DNA of 64,000 nucleotides from Acinetobacter colistiniresistens. GTDB taxonomy: Bacteria > Pseudomonadota > Gammaproteobacteria > Pseudomonadales > Moraxellaceae. Every line of letters starts with the position of its first letter. Within the stretch, counting starts at the first letter, position 1. The notes beneath the pieces were generated by a model. It was not told the DNA's origin, did no database searches, and worked only from the letters and a program-made list of their open reading frames with translations. This document shows, piece after piece, positions 1 to 9,060 of the stretch. The stretch covers positions 806,001 through 870,000 of the forward strand of contig NZ_CP102099.1 of NCBI RefSeq assembly GCF_024582815.1, read 5' to 3'. The translations under genes and the position numbers were made by a program.

Positions 1-246
1 GGCATTTAACTCACGGTCAAGTACAGGGATGAGTAACTCATCTAAAGCTTCATGTTGAGCAACCACTTGAGTGAGCAATTCATGGTAATAGTTAAGGTCA
101 ACTTTGTGCATGGCATTTTCAACACGGGTACGTGCTTCAATTTCATGGACTGGGTTATGACTCATTTGCCATTCATAAATCCCTTGTACAGCAAAACGAC
201 GTGCTTTGCGTTTCGCTGCATAAGCGGCCTGAAGTGTTTGCGACAT
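1..246 (-). CDS. nusB: Transcription antitermination factor NusB (partial, N-terminal part)
   Basis: The reverse strand from the ATG at 246 reads [20 protein letters not shown], then a QGIYEW segment and a Glu/His-rich helical stretch typical of NusB N-termini; the gene runs off the window at base 1. NusB binds BoxA RNA with NusE (S10) and supports antitermination at rRNA operons. It starts 3 bp after the ribH stop, so it is the third gene of a ribBA-ribH-nusB operon, an order known from many gamma-proteobacteria. Only about 82 residues are visible, so the C-terminal half could not be checked. Confidence 0.9.
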   Translation of the reverse strand, partial: MSQTLQAAYAAKRKARRFAVQGIYEWQMSHNPVHEIEARTRVENAMHKVDLNYYHELLTQVVAQHEALDELLIPVLDRELNA

Positions 247-249
247 GCT

Positions 250-720
250 TTAAATTGCCTTTAATAAGTTAACCATTTCGATTGCAGTCAATGCAGCTTC
301 GCTACCTTTGTTACCTGCTTTCGTACCAGAACGTTCAATTGCTTGTTCAATACTGTCTGTGGTTAAGACACCATTGATCACCGGCATTGTGCTTTCAAGT
401 GCAACCACACCTAAACCTTTTGCACATTCGCCTGCAACAAAATCAAAATGTGGTGTGCTACCACGAATCACTGCACCTAAAGCAATGATGGCATCAAATT
501 TATTTGATGCAGCAAGTTTTTTTGCAACGATTGGCAGTTCCCATGCACCAGGTGCATGAATCACGGTAATCGCGTCTTCTGCAACACCATGACGTTTTAA
601 GGTGTCGATTGCACCTTCGAGTAAATGTTCAACCACGAAGCTGTTGAAACGACCGACTAAGATCGCATAACGACCTTCGCTTGCGAGATGTAATAAACCT
701 TCAATTCGGCGAATTGCCAT
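250..720 (-). CDS. ribH: 6,7-dimethyl-8-ribityllumazine synthase
   Basis: 156 residues, the usual family length. It condenses 5-amino-6-ribitylamino-uracil with 3,4-dihydroxy-2-butanone 4-phosphate, the penultimate riboflavin step. Visible motifs are the RFN substrate loop (24-26), the HAPGAWELP stretch (55-63) and the [15 protein letters not shown] segment with the likely catalytic His91. Start is the ATG at 720, 11 bp downstream of the ribBA stop, with nusB following after 3 bp. The order fits a single transcript in which the product of RibBA feeds RibH. Confidence 0.96.
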   Translation of the reverse strand: MAIRRIEGLLHLASEGRYAILVGRFNSFVVEHLLEGAIDTLKRHGVAEDAITVIHAPGAWELPIVAKKLAASNKFDAIIALGAVIRGSTPHFDFVAGECAKGLGVVALESTMPVINGVLTTDSIEQAIERSGTKAGNKGSEAALTAIEMVNLLKAI

Positions 721-731
721 AGCAACCTCGA

Positions 732-1853
732 TTATTTTGCTGTGATTTGATCGGCAGTGATGTATTCCACTACCTCTAAATTAAATCCGGATAAGGCATT
801 GAAGCGAAGCGGCGAGCTGAGCAGCTTCATCTTCTCAACACCTAAATCACGTAGAATCTGTGCACCGACACCAATCGTCTGGTATTGATGGGATAATGCT
901 GCATTGGATTTCAGCGGTTTTGGCTGATTTAAGCTATTCAGTGCAGGCCCTAAATCTTCCAGATGATCCTGACCAATCCACACCAACACACCACGATCAC
1001 TTGCTGCAATGGTTTTCATTGCATGATCTAAATTCCAGGCAGATGAACCATCGGCTTTATTGAGTTTTAATAAGTCACGAATTGGGCTGAAACCATGAAC
1101 ACGGACCGTGGTCACCCCTTGCTTTGGGTCACCTTTCACCAACGCCACATGAATGTCTGGATTACCGATTTCACGGTATTTATACAGTTCAAATGCGCCG
1201 TATTCGGTTTCAATGCTTTCTTGAGACAGACGTTCAACGGTTTGTTCATTGGTCATGCGGTAATGAATCAGATCCGCAATAGTGCCAATTTTTAAGCCAT
1301 GTTTTTCTGCAAATACTTCTAAATCAGGACGACGCGCCATGGTGCCATCATCGTTAATAATTTCACAGATCACAGAGGCAGGTTCTAAACCCGCTAGGCG
1401 GGTTAAGTCACAGCCTGCTTCAGTATGACCTGCACGATGCAATACACCGCCAGGTTGTGCCATCAAAGGAAAGATATGACCTGGTTGCACGATATCACTT
1501 GGTTTGGCATGTGCAGCAACCGCAGTGCGAATGGTATGCGCACGTTCAGCTGCTGAAATCCCTGTGCTGATTCCTTCCGCAGCTTCAATGGAGAGCGTAA
1601 AGTTGGTCGCGTGTTGTGCGCCATTTTGATCAACCATCAATGGCAAGTTGAGCTGTTTGCAACGGTCACGACTCAGTGTTAGGCAGACCAGTCCGCGTGC
1701 ATGGGTGATCATGAAGTTAATATCTTCTGGACGAACATGCGTTGCAGCGATGACTAAATCACCTTCATTTTCACGATCTTCATCATCCATGAGGATGACC
1801 ATTTTGCCTGCACGAATATCTGCGACAAGCTCTTCAACACGACTCAGCGGCAT
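732..1853 (-). CDS. ribBA: 3,4-dihydroxy-2-butanone-4-phosphate synthase with degenerate GTP cyclohydrolase II-like domain
   Basis: 373 residues in two parts. Residues 1-200 are an intact DHBP synthase with the acidic [10 protein letters not shown] loop (23-32) and the [12 protein letters not shown] segment, so this half should convert ribulose 5-phosphate to the four-carbon unit of riboflavin. Residues about 205-373 align in position with GTP cyclohydrolase II, but I see none of the three zinc-binding cysteines (C-x10-C-x-C) of active RibA. This half is therefore probably not a working cyclohydrolase and a separate RibA would be expected elsewhere. It is the first gene of the ribBA-ribH-nusB operon. 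Confidence 0.93.
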   Translation of the reverse strand: MPLSRVEELVADIRAGKMVILMDDEDRENEGDLVIAATHVRPEDINFMITHARGLVCLTLSRDRCKQLNLPLMVDQNGAQHATNFTLSIEAAEGISTGISAAERAHTIRTAVAAHAKPSDIVQPGHIFPLMAQPGGVLHRAGHTEAGCDLTRLAGLEPASVICEIINDDGTMARRPDLEVFAEKHGLKIGTIADLIHYRMTNEQTVERLSQESIETEYGAFELYKYREIGNPDIHVALVKGDPKQGVTTVRVHGFSPIRDLLKLNKADGSSAWNLDHAMKTIAASDRGVLVWIGQDHLEDLGPALNSLNQPKPLKSNAALSHQYQTIGVGAQILRDLGVEKMKLLSSPLRFNALSGFNLEVVEYITADQITAK

Positions 1854-1934
1854 TCGCTTTCACCTTTGATGTTGCCTTTTCAGGCACTAGTATTCGATAA
1901 ATCTGGCATAGTTTACCGCATTTTAAAAAATTTC

Positions 1935-1971
1935 GCCTGTGCTTCTTTAGCAATAAAAAAGACAGGGGCGC
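1935..1971 (-). promoter_or_regulatory. Hairpin followed by T-run upstream of ribBA (possible leader element)
   Basis: On the - strand a CCTGT arm (about 1966-1962) can pair with an ACAGG arm (about 1940-1936), followed by AAATTTTTT. This is a weak intrinsic-terminator shape about 80 bp before the ribBA start. A -10-like TAAACT lies after it, so it may simply end a read-through transcript. No FMN riboswitch (RFN) consensus was found here. Confidence 0.25.
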
Positions 1972-2064
1972 CAAATTTCAAAGCAACACTTTAGCCTGCA
2001 AAGGCATTTCGTGTTGTGCAGATGGTGATTACCCCAGTAGAGCATTAATATTTGGGTGCTGAGA

Positions 2065-2106
2065 AAAAATACAAGGCTTTGTATTGAGACAAAGCCTTGT
2101 ATTTTT
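2065..2106 (-). terminator. Intrinsic terminator after the ahpA-like gene
   Basis: A perfect 17-bp stem (AAAAATACAAGGCTTTG against its complement, loop about 8 nt) with A/T tracts on both sides. It lies just beyond the stop of the 2147-3442 gene and probably ends that transcript. Confidence 0.85.
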
Positions 2107-2146
2107 AATCACTCAACTGTGGAGCTAGAAGAAGTCAAGCCGAGGC

Positions 2147-3442
2147 TTATTCAAACTCTGTGGAAGCTCTGGTTTTTTTACCCATTAAAATTTCAGTGCG
2201 TAAAGTTTGAGCCAGCGTTGCACATTCTTCATTCATGCCGTTAATCATGAACGCATGACGGGTCATAATATTGCTCGGGTTTGGCATTGCCACCAATTCA
2301 TAGTTGTTCTGAATCGTTTTCAGTTGCTCATGGTTTAAATGCAAAGCAGCTTCTTTGGCATGTAAATGCTGTGCCAAACGTTTTGCGGCTTCAAGTGCAT
2401 CTAATTGCATGGCATCGACAGCACTGGCAACAGCCCCGCGGGTTTGCAAGGCAAAACGTTTATCTTCACGATAACGTTTATACAGTACATCGGCCAGGAG
2501 TTGGAAAACAGCACCGACCATCATTAGACACTCAAGTGCATGGGCTTTTTCCGAAGTGGTGGCCAAGCTTGCACCGTCGGCATTAAATTCTTGTACCACC
2601 TGAATTTGGGCAGCATCAATTTGATAATGCTTGGCACACAGATCAATACTTTTGTCCAAGAACAGTTGGCACAGTTTGAAATAAGGCACAGAAACAGATT
2701 GGTTGACACTGTTGAGCAACTGCTTAGGGTCATAAAACTGGATATTAAGTGCCAAAGCCTGATCGTCCAGCGTGATTGGCTCAACTGGATTTTTTTCAAT
2801 ACGGGGTTTGGCTTGGGCTTTTGCCTGTTGTTGCGCTTGGGCAACTAAAGTCACTGCATTCTGTTTTTCAAGTGCGAGTGCTTGAGTGAGGCGTTGAATC
2901 TCATGTTTGAGATGATTTTCCTGATTGATTTTTGCAAGGTATTCACTGCGGGTTGGGCGCGCAATAGCACGATAAGCCAACCAAATCAGACCATGAATAA
3001 ATAAAGAAACTAAAATAGCCAGCCATTGAGTCCGTAGGATTTCACCGATGCTCGGTTGGATTAAGGTGATTTCAACTGTACCTACTTTTTTTTCATTTTG
3101 CAGTGCATCGCGCACAAACACTTCACCTTGGCGGGTTTTGGCCATACCGCTGGTTGCCAGTACTTGTTTATTGGCATCCAAAATGCGAATGGATGCAACA
3201 CTTGGGTTGGTTGCATAGCGATTGGCCACCAATGCCAATGAAACGGTATTGGCTGGTTCCAATTCGGAAAGCGTATCTGCCACTAACTGACTGGTCATCA
3301 GCTGGCCTTGGCTGGCGCGATTTTCATTGAGTTGATGTGTCGTTGCAATCACCAATAAAAAGGTATGCAATGCAAAACTTACGATCAGTAGGCTAGCAAA
3401 TAGCCCTTGGCGAGGCGCATTCAAGTTAAACTTCCAAGGCAA
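2147..3442 (-). CDS. Membrane protein, AhpA/YtjB (SMP) family
   Basis: 431 residues. There is a membrane helix at about 13-33, an extracytoplasmic segment of about 100 residues, a second helix at about 138-155, then a long Gln/Ala-rich cytoplasmic coiled-coil and a helical C-terminal domain. The fold plan and the divergent placement next to serB match the AhpA/YtjB family (ytjB/smp next to serB in E. coli). No catalytic motif is visible and the function is not known with certainty. Transcription ends at the strong hairpin at 2065-2106. Confidence 0.7.
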   Translation of the reverse strand: MPWKFNLNAPRQGLFASLLIVSFALHTFLLVIATTHQLNENRASQGQLMTSQLVADTLSELEPANTVSLALVANRYATNPSVASIRILDANKQVLATSGMAKTRQGEVFVRDALQNEKKVGTVEITLIQPSIGEILRTQWLAILVSLFIHGLIWLAYRAIARPTRSEYLAKINQENHLKHEIQRLTQALALEKQNAVTLVAQAQQQAKAQAKPRIEKNPVEPITLDDQALALNIQFYDPKQLLNSVNQSVSVPYFKLCQLFLDKSIDLCAKHYQIDAAQIQVVQEFNADGASLATTSEKAHALECLMMVGAVFQLLADVLYKRYREDKRFALQTRGAVASAVDAMQLDALEAAKRLAQHLHAKEAALHLNHEQLKTIQNNYELVAMPNPSNIMTRHAFMINGMNEECATLAQTLRTEILMGKKTRASTEFE

Positions 3443-3503
3443 ATAGATTCATGGGTTATGTTATGATTCTTACAATAGTTGTCGCTCAACCACGAGTCAA
3501 TTC

Positions 3504-4724
3504 ATGCGAGAAATCATTCTTATATCCTTTCTAGGACCAGATCAACCGAATCAGTTTACTCGATTAATGCAAGTACTATCCGTACATTCTTTGCAAATAC
3601 TCGATGTAGGTCAGGCCGTTATCCATAATCAACTTACCCTTGGGATTGTTGTTGCTTCGGATAATGAGACTGCAACTGCATTAGCAATGAAAGAGATTCT
3701 GATTTTAGCACATGATATTGGCTTAACTGTGCGATTTAAACCAATCTCCAACGCAGAATATGATCAATGGGTGAGTGAAGGTGGACGAACACGCTATATC
3801 GTCACCGCACTGGCGCCTGAACTGACGGCTGCACATTTGCAAGCCGTCACTCAAATTGTTTCAGGTCAAGGATTCAATATTGAAACGGTTACGCGATTAT
3901 CGGGTCGTTTAGAGCTTGATGTTGAAACTGCATTCCCACGCCGTGCCTGTGTACAATTTGGTCTGAGTGGACAGATGCTCGATGCACAAGCCATGCGAGC
4001 GGCCTGCCTCAGTTTATCGGGTGAACTCAATATTGATGTGGCGGTACAAGAAGATAATGCCTATCGCCGCAATCGTCGTTTAGTTTGCTTTGATATGGAT
4101 TCGACCTTGATTGAGCAAGAAGTGATTGATGAGCTGGCATTAGAAGCAGGCGTGGGGGCTCAGGTCGCTGAAATCACTGAACGTGCGATGTTGGGTGAGC
4201 TTGATTTTCAGCAAAGTTTCCGTGCCCGTGTTGCGTTGCTCAAGGGTCTAGATGCATCGGTTTTACCTAAAATTGCAGAACGTCTAACGGTGACTGAAGG
4301 GGCGGAGCGTCTGATTTCAACGCTGAAAGCATTGGGTTATAAAACCGCAATCCTGTCCGGTGGTTTCCAGTATTTTGCGGAGTATTTACAAGCCAAATTG
4401 GGAATTGATGAAGTCCATGCCAACATTCTGGATGTCGAAAACGGTGTGGTGACAGGTGAGGTCAAAGGTGCAATTGTAGATGGTGCACGTAAGGCTGAAC
4501 TCCTGCGTCAATTGGCCGAGAAGATGGGCATTTCACTTGAGCAGGCCATGGCCGTTGGTGATGGTGCCAATGATTTGCCAATGCTCTCAATTGCAGGTTT
4601 AGGCGTTGCGTTCCGTGCCAAACCGCTGGTTCGTCAAAATGCCAATCAAGCGATTTCAAGTGTGGGTTTAGATGGTGTTTTGTATTTGTTGGGTATGCAT
4701 GACAAAGATTTAAATCGCGCTTAA
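3504..4724 (+). CDS. serB: Phosphoserine phosphatase
   Basis: 406 residues: a duplicated ACT-like regulatory region (about 1-180) followed by a HAD phosphatase domain. The nucleophile motif DMDST is at 197-201, with the ILSGGF motif near 290 and GDGANDLPM near 350. It removes phosphate from O-phosphoserine, the last step of serine synthesis, in the cytoplasm. The length is that of the ACT-containing SerB of pseudomonads rather than the short E. coli form. It is divergent from the AhpA-like gene and followed by a terminator at 4744-4773. Confidence 0.97.
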   Translation: MREIILISFLGPDQPNQFTRLMQVLSVHSLQILDVGQAVIHNQLTLGIVVASDNETATALAMKEILILAHDIGLTVRFKPISNAEYDQWVSEGGRTRYIVTALAPELTAAHLQAVTQIVSGQGFNIETVTRLSGRLELDVETAFPRRACVQFGLSGQMLDAQAMRAACLSLSGELNIDVAVQEDNAYRRNRRLVCFDMDSTLIEQEVIDELALEAGVGAQVAEITERAMLGELDFQQSFRARVALLKGLDASVLPKIAERLTVTEGAERLISTLKALGYKTAILSGGFQYFAEYLQAKLGIDEVHANILDVENGVVTGEVKGAIVDGARKAELLRQLAEKMGISLEQAMAVGDGANDLPMLSIAGLGVAFRAKPLVRQNANQAISSVGLDGVLYLLGMHDKDLNRA

Positions 4725-4743
4725 AACCATGATTCATGTATTA

Positions 4744-4773
4744 AATAAGGCCGCTTTTTAAAGCGGCCTTATT
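4744..4773 (+). terminator. Intrinsic terminator after serB
   Basis: A perfect inverted repeat AATAAGGCCGCTTT / AAAGCGGCCTTATT separated by TT, beginning 19 bp after the serB stop. Confidence 0.85.
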
Positions 4774-5080
4774 GATTTTCAGGACGTCACTATTCCGTCA
4801 TATTTATGTCTAAATGTATAGAAAAACAACAATAAAAAAATCTGAAAAAGTTTTTAGGGCATAAAACAACGATATTTTTTTGTAATGACACGCCGCAATT
4901 GATGCTATATGGAGATTGAGGACTTTTGTAATTTTAAAAAATGTAATGACAAAAGCATATTGCGACAGCTTATGTCGTAAGGTTAATTTCAGGCTCTTCT
5001 TTTCTAAAAAAAACCCTCCATAATGCATAAAGACGTTAATGCAACACCAAGTACTGTTTGAGATTACAGAACAAAATAGA

Positions 5081-5112
5081 GGTCTGAACACAATTGCAGA
5101 CCACCCTTTTTT
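5081..5112 (+). terminator. Terminator-like hairpin in the leader of the 5127 gene
   Basis: GGTCTG (5081-5086) pairs with CAGACC (5097-5102) and is followed by ACCC and six T. It ends only 14 bp before the next start codon and directly before that gene's ribosome binding site. It is either the end of an upstream non-coding transcript or an attenuator. The rest of 4774-5080 is AT-rich, with a GCGACA/TGTCGT dyad near 4960-4980 and no credible gene. Confidence 0.5.
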
Positions 5113-5126
5113 AGACGGAGGTTTCT

Positions 5127-5462
5127 ATGGAAGCAGCGAATTTCACCATGTTGGTTGGATTTGGCTTAATCGCTGTCGCAATTATTGCTGTTTTCTTTTC
5201 TCCTTATCGTCGTTGGTTAGGTTTTATGTTGGCGGGTATGTTGTGCTGGGGACTGTTAGAGGTGGTACGCTTTGGTGCGCAAACCATATTCGATATGTCC
5301 GTGGCCTATAGTTATCTGACTGCCTTGAGCCTCGCGATGATGACGGTTACATTTATTCTTTTACGTGAAGATAAACAAGCACAAAAGCAATTGGCAAATC
5401 GCCAGTATATTGAACATACACCTGTATATAAGGATGATCAGCAACAATGTTCTAGCCGATAA
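5127..5462 (+). CDS. Small hypothetical membrane protein
   Basis: 111 residues with three probable membrane helices (about 5-25, 30-50 and 55-75) and a charged Gln/Lys-rich tail. The start ATG at 5127 is preceded by a strong GGAGG at 5118-5122. I do not recognise the family and see no catalytic motif. It stands alone between two hairpins: one just before the ribosome binding site (5081-5112) and a strong terminator after the stop (5483-5511). Confidence 0.7.
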   Translation: MEAANFTMLVGFGLIAVAIIAVFFSPYRRWLGFMLAGMLCWGLLEVVRFGAQTIFDMSVAYSYLTALSLAMMTVTFILLREDKQAQKQLANRQYIEHTPVYKDDQQQCSSR

Positions 5463-5482
5463 ATCATAATAATTTGAACAGC

Positions 5483-5511
5483 AAAAAAGGCATGCTCAGC
5501 ATGCCTTTTTT
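5483..5511 (+). terminator. Intrinsic terminator
   Basis: AAAAAAGGCATGC, loop TCA, then GCATGCCTTTTTT: a perfect 13-bp stem with a T-run after the small membrane protein gene. Confidence 0.9.
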
Positions 5512-5610
5512 GTATTAATTTTCTGCAACAAAGCTTTTACAGACAACTCTACAATTGTGCTAGGATACTGTTGTCTTAATTTTCATCATTATACTGTAGG
5601 CATAATTGTC

Positions 5611-6090
5611 ATGAAGCTTTCTTCTTTACCTGTGGTTAAGTTACCTATCGTTGATGTCAGCACTGATCCACTTGATTTGTTGGTGGCAGGTTTGGCGCTA
5701 CGGATGAAGCAATTGGCACGTACAAGTCCGAAGTTTATTGAATTGGTGCATGATCGTGAATTTCGTATTCAAATTGGTACAGATTTAGGTTTTGCACGTC
5801 AGATTATTGTGAATCATGGCAAAATTGATACCGTTGCAGGCAGCCCGCAACAAGCAGATTTCATTTTGCAATTTGCTTCAAGTGAGCAAGGTGTCAAGAC
5901 TCTCATTAAGGGTGACCCCACTGCATTTATGACGGGGATGCAAGATGGCAGTATCAAAATGGAAGGTGACTTTAGCTTATTGGTTTGGTTTAACCAAGCG
6001 GCAAAATTGATTCCACCCAAAGTGCCAAAACCGGTAAAAGAGAAAATTCGTCAGGCACGTGCATTTATTAAAGAAAAAACTGGCAAATAA
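5611..6090 (+). CDS. SCP2 sterol-binding domain protein
   Basis: 159 residues from the ATG at 5611; an in-frame upstream TTG would add an implausible 18 residues. The middle and C-terminal parts show the SCP2 pattern: a strand-rich core, then KTLIKGDPTAFMTGMQDGSI and GDFSLLVWFNQA. SCP2-fold proteins hold lipidic ligands in a hydrophobic pocket; in bacteria the ligand is usually unknown, although UbiJ-like members serve ubiquinone synthesis. No operon partner; a terminator follows at 6107. Confidence 0.75.
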   Translation: MKLSSLPVVKLPIVDVSTDPLDLLVAGLALRMKQLARTSPKFIELVHDREFRIQIGTDLGFARQIIVNHGKIDTVAGSPQQADFILQFASSEQGVKTLIKGDPTAFMTGMQDGSIKMEGDFSLLVWFNQAAKLIPPKVPKPVKEKIRQARAFIKEKTGK

Positions 6091-6106
6091 TAAAAGAGCT
6101 GTAATC

Positions 6107-6132
6107 AAAAAACTCCCTCTCGGGAGTTTTTT
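6107..6132 (+). terminator. Bidirectional terminator between the SCP2 gene and dtd
   Basis: AAAAAACTCCC / GGGAGTTTTTTT around a short loop between two convergent genes, with A and T tracts on both sides. Confidence 0.85.
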
Positions 6133-6144
6133 TATGTTTTATGA

Positions 6145-6585
6145 TTATTCAACTTCCAGATTAAACGTCACCGGGCCATCATTGATTAAATGAACTTTCA
6201 TATCGGCCGCAAAAATACCTGTTTGTACCTGATTGAACTGTTGACGGGCATAGTCAACCAGTTGCTCATATAAGGCTTGCGCCTCGGCAGGTGGCATTGC
6301 GGGGCCAAAGTCTGGTCGCAAGCCTTTCTGGGTTTGAGCCATTAGGGTAAATTGTGAGACCAGTAGCAGGCCACCATTGGCTTGGCTGAGGTTCCAGCCC
6401 ATTTTGCCTTGCTCATCATCAAAAATCCGATATTTCAGAATCTTATCAATCAGTTTTTGGCCTTTTTCAAGGTTATCTTCTTTACCTAAGCCTAAAAACA
6501 CCAAGAGGCCGTGTTGGATCTCACCTGTAGTTTGGCCCTCAACGACAACTTTGGCTTCGAGGACACGTTGAATTAATGCACGCAT
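6145..6585 (-). CDS. dtd: D-aminoacyl-tRNA deacylase
   Basis: 146 residues from the ATG at 6585 (MRALIQRVLEAKVVVEG), matching the family length of about 145; a longer frame to 6675 is open but adds non-family sequence. Dtd hydrolyses D-amino acids from mischarged tRNA. Both signature stretches are present: LLLVSQFTLMAQTQKG with the SQ cross-subunit motif, and the NDGPVTFNLE tail (the NxGPxT motif). It is convergent with the SCP2 gene. Confidence 0.95.
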   Translation of the reverse strand: MRALIQRVLEAKVVVEGQTTGEIQHGLLVFLGLGKEDNLEKGQKLIDKILKYRIFDDEQGKMGWNLSQANGGLLLVSQFTLMAQTQKGLRPDFGPAMPPAEAQALYEQLVDYARQQFNQVQTGIFAADMKVHLINDGPVTFNLEVE

Positions 6586-6782
6586 AGAAAAGTGAAAATT
6601 TGTCTGGTAGAGATGTCGCAGTCTAGCAGATTCAGCGGCTTTACATCGAGCTTGAAAAATGAGGAGATTTTCCATGATCTTATTTTTCGATTTGTTTTAT
6701 TAAAATTATCTTTTTATCTATTGTTAAAATCTTTGTATAGTTGCCGTGCAGGAAAGGTATTTAGATTTTTGGATTTAACAGT

Positions 6783-8306
6783 ATGTTTAAGCGAACATTT
6801 TTATTCACAATAATGGCGGCAATGCTCGGCACAGCGTATGCAGCTCCTTTAACAAAAGACAATGGTGCACCTGTTGGTGACAATCAAAACTCAATGACAG
6901 CGGGTGCCAATGGTGCAACCTTGTTGCAAGATGTTCAGCTGATTCAGAAGTTGCAACGTTTCGGCCGTGAACGTATCCCAGAACGTGTGGTGCATGCCCG
7001 TGGTACAGGGGTTTATGGTGATTTTGTGGCGACCAAAGATCTTTCTGATCTGACCGTTGCTTCTATGTTTAAAGCAGGAACAACCACTCCCGTATTTGTT
7101 CGGTTCTCGACCGTGATTCATCCTAAAGGTTCGCCAGAAACCGCGCGTGACCCGCATGGTTTTGCCGTGAAATTCTATACTCAACAGGGGAATTGGGATT
7201 TGGTCGGGAATAACCTCCCTGTGTTCTTTATCCGTGATGCGATCAAGTTTCCAGACTTTGTCCATGCGATGAAGCCTGATCCGGTCACCAACGTTCAAGA
7301 TCCGAACCGAATTTTTGATTTCTTAAAGAGTCAGCCGTGGTCGATTAATATGTTGACCTATGTCTATTCCAATTTGGGGACACCAGAAAGTTACCGTACC
7401 CTAGATGGTTTTGGCGTACATGCATTTAAGCTTTATAACGATAAAGGTGAATATAAATACGTCAAATTTAACTGGCGTTCTAAACAAGGCGTGAAAGGTC
7501 TAAACTTAGATCAGGTCAAAGAAGTACAAGGTCGTGACTGGAGTCATTTGACCAATGATATGTACCAAACCATTTATGCAGGTAACTATCCAAAATGGGA
7601 TCTGTATATTCAGGTACTTGATCCCAAAGACCTCGATAAATTTGATTTCAACCCATTAGATGCAACCAAAATCTGGCCGAATGATCTGGTGCCTGAAGTC
7701 AAAGTCGGAACCTTAACCCTGAATCGTATGCCAAAGAACTTCTTTCAGGAAACTGAGCAATCTGCGTTTGCTCCAGGCAATTTGATCCCGGGTATTGAGC
7801 CATCGGAAGATCGTTTACTGCAAGGTCGTGTCTTCTCTTACTCGGATACACAGTTATATCGCCTAGGCGCCAATCATCAGCAAATTCCTGTAAATCGCCC
7901 TCGTGTCGCGGTGAATAACAATAATCAGGAAGGGGCGATGAACATGGGACAGACTGAGTCGCATGTCAATTATGAGCCAAGTACGATTGAACCAAAGCCT
8001 TCAACTGAGAGTGCACGTGCGGTTGCTACACCTTTACAAGGAACAGTGATGCAGCATGCGATTCAAAAACAGCAGCCATTTAAACAGGCGGGCGAGTTAT
8101 ATCGGAGTTATTCGGCAACGGAAAAGAATGACTTGATTCGTAACCTGACTGCGGATTTAGGCCAAGTTAAGGATATGGAAACCAAGACCATCATGCTGTC
8201 TTACTTCTATAAGGCAGACGCCGACTATGGAACGCGTTTAGCCAAGTCGCTCAATGTTAACCTTAAAAATGTGCAGGCCAAAGCAGCACAATTGCAAGAC
8301 CAATAA
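6783..8306 (+). CDS. katB: Periplasmic catalase KatB
   Basis: 507 residues with a cleavable signal (MFKRTFLFTIMAAMLGTAYA-A), so the enzyme should be exported. It is a clade-3-like small-subunit haem catalase. The distal His71 lies in PERVVHARGTG, the Asn in VGNNLPVFFIRD (141-152), and the haem Tyr in RVFSYSDTQLYRLG. The mature N-terminus (LTKDNGAPVGDNQNS) closely matches the signal-bearing KatB of Pseudomonas aeruginosa as I recall it. As in that organism it is followed by an exported ankyrin gene, supporting the katB-ankB assignment. A clear OxyR site could not be made out upstream. Confidence 0.93.
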   Translation: MFKRTFLFTIMAAMLGTAYAAPLTKDNGAPVGDNQNSMTAGANGATLLQDVQLIQKLQRFGRERIPERVVHARGTGVYGDFVATKDLSDLTVASMFKAGTTTPVFVRFSTVIHPKGSPETARDPHGFAVKFYTQQGNWDLVGNNLPVFFIRDAIKFPDFVHAMKPDPVTNVQDPNRIFDFLKSQPWSINMLTYVYSNLGTPESYRTLDGFGVHAFKLYNDKGEYKYVKFNWRSKQGVKGLNLDQVKEVQGRDWSHLTNDMYQTIYAGNYPKWDLYIQVLDPKDLDKFDFNPLDATKIWPNDLVPEVKVGTLTLNRMPKNFFQETEQSAFAPGNLIPGIEPSEDRLLQGRVFSYSDTQLYRLGANHQQIPVNRPRVAVNNNNQEGAMNMGQTESHVNYEPSTIEPKPSTESARAVATPLQGTVMQHAIQKQQPFKQAGELYRSYSATEKNDLIRNLTADLGQVKDMETKTIMLSYFYKADADYGTRLAKSLNVNLKNVQAKAAQLQDQ

Positions 8307-8320
8307 TACGTTGAGCATGT

Positions 8321-8402
8321 GGTAACAGGTGCCATCATTGTTACCCCCAGCAAGTCCTGTAACCTCAATCGCCTTTCCTGCACCTAGGGTGAGTGTTACA
8401 GG
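8321..8402 (+). promoter_or_regulatory. Two nested-choice hairpins between katB and ankB
   Basis: GGTAACA (8321-8327) pairs with TGTTACC (8339-8345), and CCTGTAAC (8356-8363) with GTTACAGG (8395-8402). GTTAC (8340-8344) can alternatively pair with GTAAC (8359-8363), so the two structures can exclude each other. The second hairpin is followed by CACTCC and five T just before the ankB ribosome binding site. This may be a partial terminator that sets the katB:ankB ratio. Confidence 0.45.
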
Positions 8403-8432
8403 CACTCCTTTTTAAATTCAGAGGATGTTGTG

Positions 8433-8918
8433 ATGATTGGTTTAAGAGCGACAGTCTGTGCAATTTGTATCGTGTGCAGTAGTTTATCCATCTCGAGTTA
8501 TGCGAACCCAGCATCGACTACGGTAAACGGCTCAGAAGAGGTGATTGAGCTGTTCTTTTCAGCAGCAAAAGTGGGCAATACTGAAGTTTTACAAGAATTT
8601 TTAAAGCATGGCTTTCCAATTGATATCCAAGATCACTCAGGTTACACCGCATTGATGATGGCGAGTTATTACGGACAGAAAGAGGCGGTTCAGCTGTTGC
8701 TGGATCAAAATGCCAATCGCTGTCTTCGGGATAAGCGAGGACATACGGCATTGATGGGAGCCATTGTCAAAGCTGAATGGAGCATTGCCAAGCAATTGCG
8801 TCGGGTGGATTGTGATACTCATGCTGTGAAAACAGGTCAACTGACCGCTGAGCAGTTTGCGATTGAGTTTGGGCAACTGAAACAGTTGCAGGAAATCCAG
8901 CCTGCTAGTTCGGAGTGA
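8433..8918 (+). CDS. ankB: Exported ankyrin-repeat protein AnkB
   Basis: 161 residues with an N-terminal signal ending near SYA-N. At least two ankyrin repeats are seen (DHSGYTALMMASYYGQKEAV and DKRGHTALMGAIV). A GTG at 8430 precedes the ATG at 8433; GAGG at 8421-8424 gives better spacing to the ATG. In P. aeruginosa the equivalent AnkB sits next to KatB and is needed for full periplasmic catalase activity. Here the gene follows katB by 126 bp with two hairpins between, so it is probably co-transcribed with partial termination. Confidence 0.85.
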   Translation: MIGLRATVCAICIVCSSLSISSYANPASTTVNGSEEVIELFFSAAKVGNTEVLQEFLKHGFPIDIQDHSGYTALMMASYYGQKEAVQLLLDQNANRCLRDKRGHTALMGAIVKAEWSIAKQLRRVDCDTHAVKTGQLTAEQFAIEFGQLKQLQEIQPASSE

Positions 8919-9060
8919 GCTAGGATATTGCTTAACTATTTGAATTTAAAAAGACTCCAGGCAAGATTATGACAAGAACAATAACCATCGTCGTAGACAG
9001 CCTCATTTCTGGCTAAAAGTATGCTTTAATGCTTGAAATAGAATAGATCCTAAGTCAGTC

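Noticed and set aside
1854..2064. FMN riboswitch before ribBA
   Set aside because: I looked for the conserved RFN segments on the - strand and found none; only a weak hairpin and a -10-like box are present.
4810..5091. 93-codon open frame on the - strand
   Set aside because: AT-rich, no ribosome binding site, no family, and it faces a region with terminator-like and promoter-like signals; probably chance.
6676..6782. OxyR site before katB
   Set aside because: ATAG/CTAT motifs are present but with wrong spacing (15 instead of 7).
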